A stretch of DNA of 22,491 nt from a virus, in IMG/VR virus record IMGVR_UViG_3300033145_000417, positions 1 to 22,491 of that record. One strand, 5' to 3'. Each line of letters starts with the position of its first letter. Position 1 is the first letter of the stretch. A model generated the notes under the pieces. That model saw only the letters and a list, made by a program, of their open reading frames with translations, did not search any database and was not told where the DNA came from. Below, one piece after another: positions 20,588 through 22,491 of this stretch. A program made the translations under genes and the position numbers.

Positions 20588-21568
20588 ATGTTCACACCTG
20601 GTGCAATCCAATCCCCGGGTGACCCCCAGGACTATATCTACAGTCAACTTATAGCCGCCGCGCCATTACCTGAGAAGTTTATGCTTGACGAATGGCCGGT
20701 TCGGGATCAAGGCAAGTTCGGCACCTGTGTTGGCCAGGCGGCAGCCGGGGTAAAGGAGTGGCAGGAGGCAAAGAACTATCCTACGGAAAAACCGGCGCTT
20801 TCACCTTTGTTTGTTTACTCCGAATGCAAGAAAGCTGACGGCATCCCGGAGATGGAAGGCACTTATCCCCGCGTGGCCATGAAGGTGCTGCACAAACAAG
20901 GTATCTGCTATGAATCCACCATGCCTTATAGCCTCATGGGCAAGCCGGTACCTGGTGCGCCACCTAACGCCTACAACGAGGCAAAACGCTTTCTTATTGG
21001 GGCTTACGCCCGGGTGCAGACCATGGAGGAACTAAAAAGGGCAATCTACCGCGACGGTCCCGTACTGGGGGCCGTTTTAGTTTGTCAAAATTTCTTGGAG
21101 CCGGGTACTGGCGGGTATATCAATATGCCGCAGGGACGTATATTGGGCGGTCATGCTATCGCAGTAACCGGTTGGGATGACCACCTAAAACATAGCGGTC
21201 GCCAGGGTTTCCTCCGGGTGAGAAACTCCTGGGGCCCGGATTGGGGGGATAACGGCTATTGTTGGATACCTTATGAATTCTTCCTTGGTCGCCTGGATAC
21301 CGGGCAGCCTTACTGGTTTGAATCCTGGTCCTCGGTGGATGTGGTGCTGCCGTCGATGAGGGCGAGGGAGATTATCTTGTGGCCGAAAAAGGACACCGCC
21401 TTGGTAGATGGTCACAAGGTACACCTGGACCAATCCTGCTTTATCGTCCCTGAAACCGGGCGGCTGATGCTGCCGGCGCGGTTCCTGGCTGAGCGCATGG
21501 GGTATAGTGTGACTTGGGACGGCGAGAAGGCCGTTTTAAGGAGGCGGAATAGTGCGCCTAATGCTTGA
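20588..21568 (+). CDS. Papain-family (C1) cysteine peptidase with stalk domain
   Basis: This is a papain-like protease inside a phage lysis cassette. Residues 30-250 carry the C1 catalytic residues: oxyanion Gln41 and nucleophile Cys47 in VRDQGKFGTCVGQA, His189 in GGHAIAVTGWD, and Asn213 in VRNSWGPDWGDNGY. No signal peptide is visible, so it may need holin-type release. A C-terminal copper-amine-oxidase-like domain (about 270-320, TALVDGHKVHLD then GRLMLPARFLAERMGYSVTWDG) may anchor it to cell-wall or surface material. Start ATG 20588 has a weak AAAGGGTGA site. Its end overlaps the amidase gene by 17 nt, and that frame provides the amidase ribosome site. The substrate is unknown: cell-wall peptide, surface-layer protein or phage protein are possible. 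Confidence 0.88.
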   Translation: MFTPGAIQSPGDPQDYIYSQLIAAAPLPEKFMLDEWPVRDQGKFGTCVGQAAAGVKEWQEAKNYPTEKPALSPLFVYSECKKADGIPEMEGTYPRVAMKVLHKQGICYESTMPYSLMGKPVPGAPPNAYNEAKRFLIGAYARVQTMEELKRAIYRDGPVLGAVLVCQNFLEPGTGGYINMPQGRILGGHAIAVTGWDDHLKHSGRQGFLRVRNSWGPDWGDNGYCWIPYEFFLGRLDTGQPYWFESWSSVDVVLPSMRAREIILWPKKDTALVDGHKVHLDQSCFIVPETGRLMLPARFLAERMGYSVTWDGEKAVLRRRNSAPNA

Positions 21569-22226
21569 TGCCGGCCATATTCCCGGAAAAGATCCCGGCG
21601 CAGTAGCTAATGGCCTCCAGGAAGCTGACCTCACTGGCGACCTGGTTGACCGCATAGCCACCAAGTTAACGGCTTATGACGTGGAGGTATTACAGGCCCC
21701 GCGTACGTCTCTGGCTGACCGCAGCGTCGCAGCTAACAAGGCCAACGTTAATTACTTTTTGAGTATCCACGTCAACGCCGGCGGGGGTACCGGGTTTGAA
21801 AGCTTCATTCACCCTGCAGCTGGACAAAAAACAAAGCAGTACCAGGAAACGGTTCATGATGCCGTTGTTGGGTTTATGGCGGGTTACGACCTGCCGGATC
21901 GGGGGATGAAGCAAAAGAATTTTCAGGTTCTCCGGGAAACAGCTATGTCGGCGTTATTGTTGGAATGCGGTTTTATCGATAACCCGAAGGACGCGGAACT
22001 TTTAAAGGATGATGCCTTCTTAAACGGCTTGACTAATTCAATCACGGCAGGCCTGGTGTTGGCATTGAAATTGAGGCGGAGGAAAGAATCGGTTCTGGAA
22101 AAGCGGATCACAGAGCTGGAGATGGCCCTGGCAAGGGAGCAAGAATTAAACCAACGGTACCGGCAGATTTTTAAGCAGATAGCAAACATGACGGCCCCGT
22201 TTGTTGCTAACAGGAAGGAGGGATAG
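21552..22226 (+). CDS. N-acetylmuramoyl-L-alanine amidase (endolysin)
   Basis: This enzyme cleaves the bond between N-acetylmuramic acid and L-alanine in peptidoglycan, releasing progeny phage. The Amidase_3 fold is clear: zinc ligands His9 (MLDAGHIPGKDPGA), Glu24 (GLQEADLTGDLV) and His73 (FLSIHVNAGGGTGFESF), with catalytic Glu138 in LLLECGFIDNP. The catalytic domain ends near residue 172; instead of a known wall-binding repeat there is a basic patch (KLRRRKE) and a coiled coil (about 177-210). The start is GTG 21552 with AAGGAGG (21538-21544), inside the peptidase gene. The 224-aa length is complete for a single-domain lysin. The next gene starts one base after its stop. Confidence 0.93.
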   Translation: MRLMLDAGHIPGKDPGAVANGLQEADLTGDLVDRIATKLTAYDVEVLQAPRTSLADRSVAANKANVNYFLSIHVNAGGGTGFESFIHPAAGQKTKQYQETVHDAVVGFMAGYDLPDRGMKQKNFQVLRETAMSALLLECGFIDNPKDAELLKDDAFLNGLTNSITAGLVLALKLRRRKESVLEKRITELEMALAREQELNQRYRQIFKQIANMTAPFVANRKEG

Positions 22227-22227
22227 C

Positions 22228-22407
22228 ATGAAGCCGTTAAAGCCAGCATGGAAATCCAGGAAGTTTTGGATGGCGGTAGTATCAGGCGCCCTGGTGGTAT
22301 GTAACCAGGGTCTGGGTCTCAACCTGCCCGAAGAAGCAATTATGACCGTTGCCGGTGTGGCAATTGCATATATTCTCGGTGAGGCATACGTTGATGCAAA
22401 GAAGTAG
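22228..22407 (+). CDS. Small holin-like membrane protein
   Basis: This protein may form the membrane pore or pinhole that starts lysis. The 59-aa product has a basic N-terminus (MKPLKPAWKSRKFW), two hydrophobic segments (about 13-31 and 38-54) joined by a short LNLPEEA turn, and a charged end (YVDAKK). That is the two-helix plan of class II holins, though I do not match it to a named family. I chose ATG 22228, 5 nt after AAGGAGGG (22215-22222); upstream in-frame starts lie in the amidase coding end. It completes the lysis cassette. A strong hairpin follows 60 nt after its stop. Confidence 0.7.
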   Translation: MKPLKPAWKSRKFWMAVVSGALVVCNQGLGLNLPEEAIMTVAGVAIAYILGEAYVDAKK

Positions 22408-22467
22408 CCCGGATAATTTCCGCTCATGCGGGACAACCTAAACTAAAATCCTCCTTGTATTTCCCAC

Positions 22468-22491
22468 ACCCCACCCCTCGCCGGGTGGGGT
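22468..22491 (+). terminator. Hairpin at window end, likely late-operon terminator
   Basis: ACCCCACCC (22468-22476) and GGGTGGGGT (22483-22491) pair perfectly over 9 bp with a 6-nt loop. It follows the last lysis gene, so it is probably the terminator of the late transcript. The window ends on the last base of the stem, so the T-run that would confirm it cannot be seen. Between 22408 and 22467 I see no gene. Confidence 0.6.

Noticed and set aside
1-22491. CRISPR arrays, tRNA or rRNA genes, insertion sequences, integrase or attachment sites
   Set aside because: I saw no regularly spaced repeats, no cloverleaf-like or rRNA-like sequence, and no transposase or integrase motif on either strand.

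Overview
This window is the late (structural plus lysis) region of a temperate tailed phage with a contractile tail (myovirus type), most likely a prophage. Every gene is on the + strand. The host looks like a low-to-mid GC Gram-positive bacterium, probably a clostridial Firmicute of the Desulfotomaculum/Pelotomaculum kind. That placement is an inference from strong AGGAGG-type ribosome binding sites, eleven GTG or TTG start codons, a PBSX-like (xkd) tail gene order, an XhlA-type lysis protein and a copper-amine-oxidase-like stalk domain on a phage-borne peptidase. No integrase, repressor, attachment site or replication gene is present, so the window is only part of the phage.

Layout. (1) 55-5727: packaging and head, with small and large terminase, HK97-type portal, ClpP-like prohead protease and HK97-type major capsid protein. 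(2) 5794-8333: an unrecognised probable head accessory protein, a Pro-rich small protein and four head-tail joining or tail-completion proteins. (3) 8338-12686: tail sheath, tail tube, tail assembly chaperone and tape measure. (4) 12699-16806: baseplate, matching the PBSX order xkdP-Q-R-S-T-U. (5) 16819-18701: a mosaic tail fibre and two small downstream genes. (6) 18702-20304: an AT-rich accessory block with its own promoters and terminators. It holds a ribbon-helix-helix regulator, a Cys-rich small protein and a coupled pair (229 aa + 45 aa) of unknown role. (7) 20368-22407: lysis cassette with XhlA-like protein, a papain-family (C1) cysteine peptidase, an N-acetylmuramoyl-L-alanine amidase and a small holin-like protein, followed by a strong hairpin at the window edge.

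How it works together. Terminase and portal pack DNA into a capsid matured by the protease. Connector proteins join the head to a sheath/tube tail whose length is set by the tape measure. The chaperone loads the tape measure, and the baseplate, hub and fibre carry out host recognition and contraction. Most genes overlap by 1-17 nt or abut, so translation is probably coupled.

The best signal beyond routine annotation is a complete programmed -1 ribosomal frameshift site in the tail assembly chaperone gene. It has an in-frame A AAA AAC heptamer at 10293-10299, a stop codon immediately after it, and a 12-bp stem 8 nt downstream. The site fuses a 63-codon extension (10299-10490) that has no start of its own. 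Other points of interest are hairpins bracketing the major capsid gene, a hairpin after the tube gene, the accessory block with a likely autoregulated RHH gene, the possible Abi-like two-gene unit, the C1 peptidase in a lysis cassette, and base-composition mosaicism in the tail fibre.
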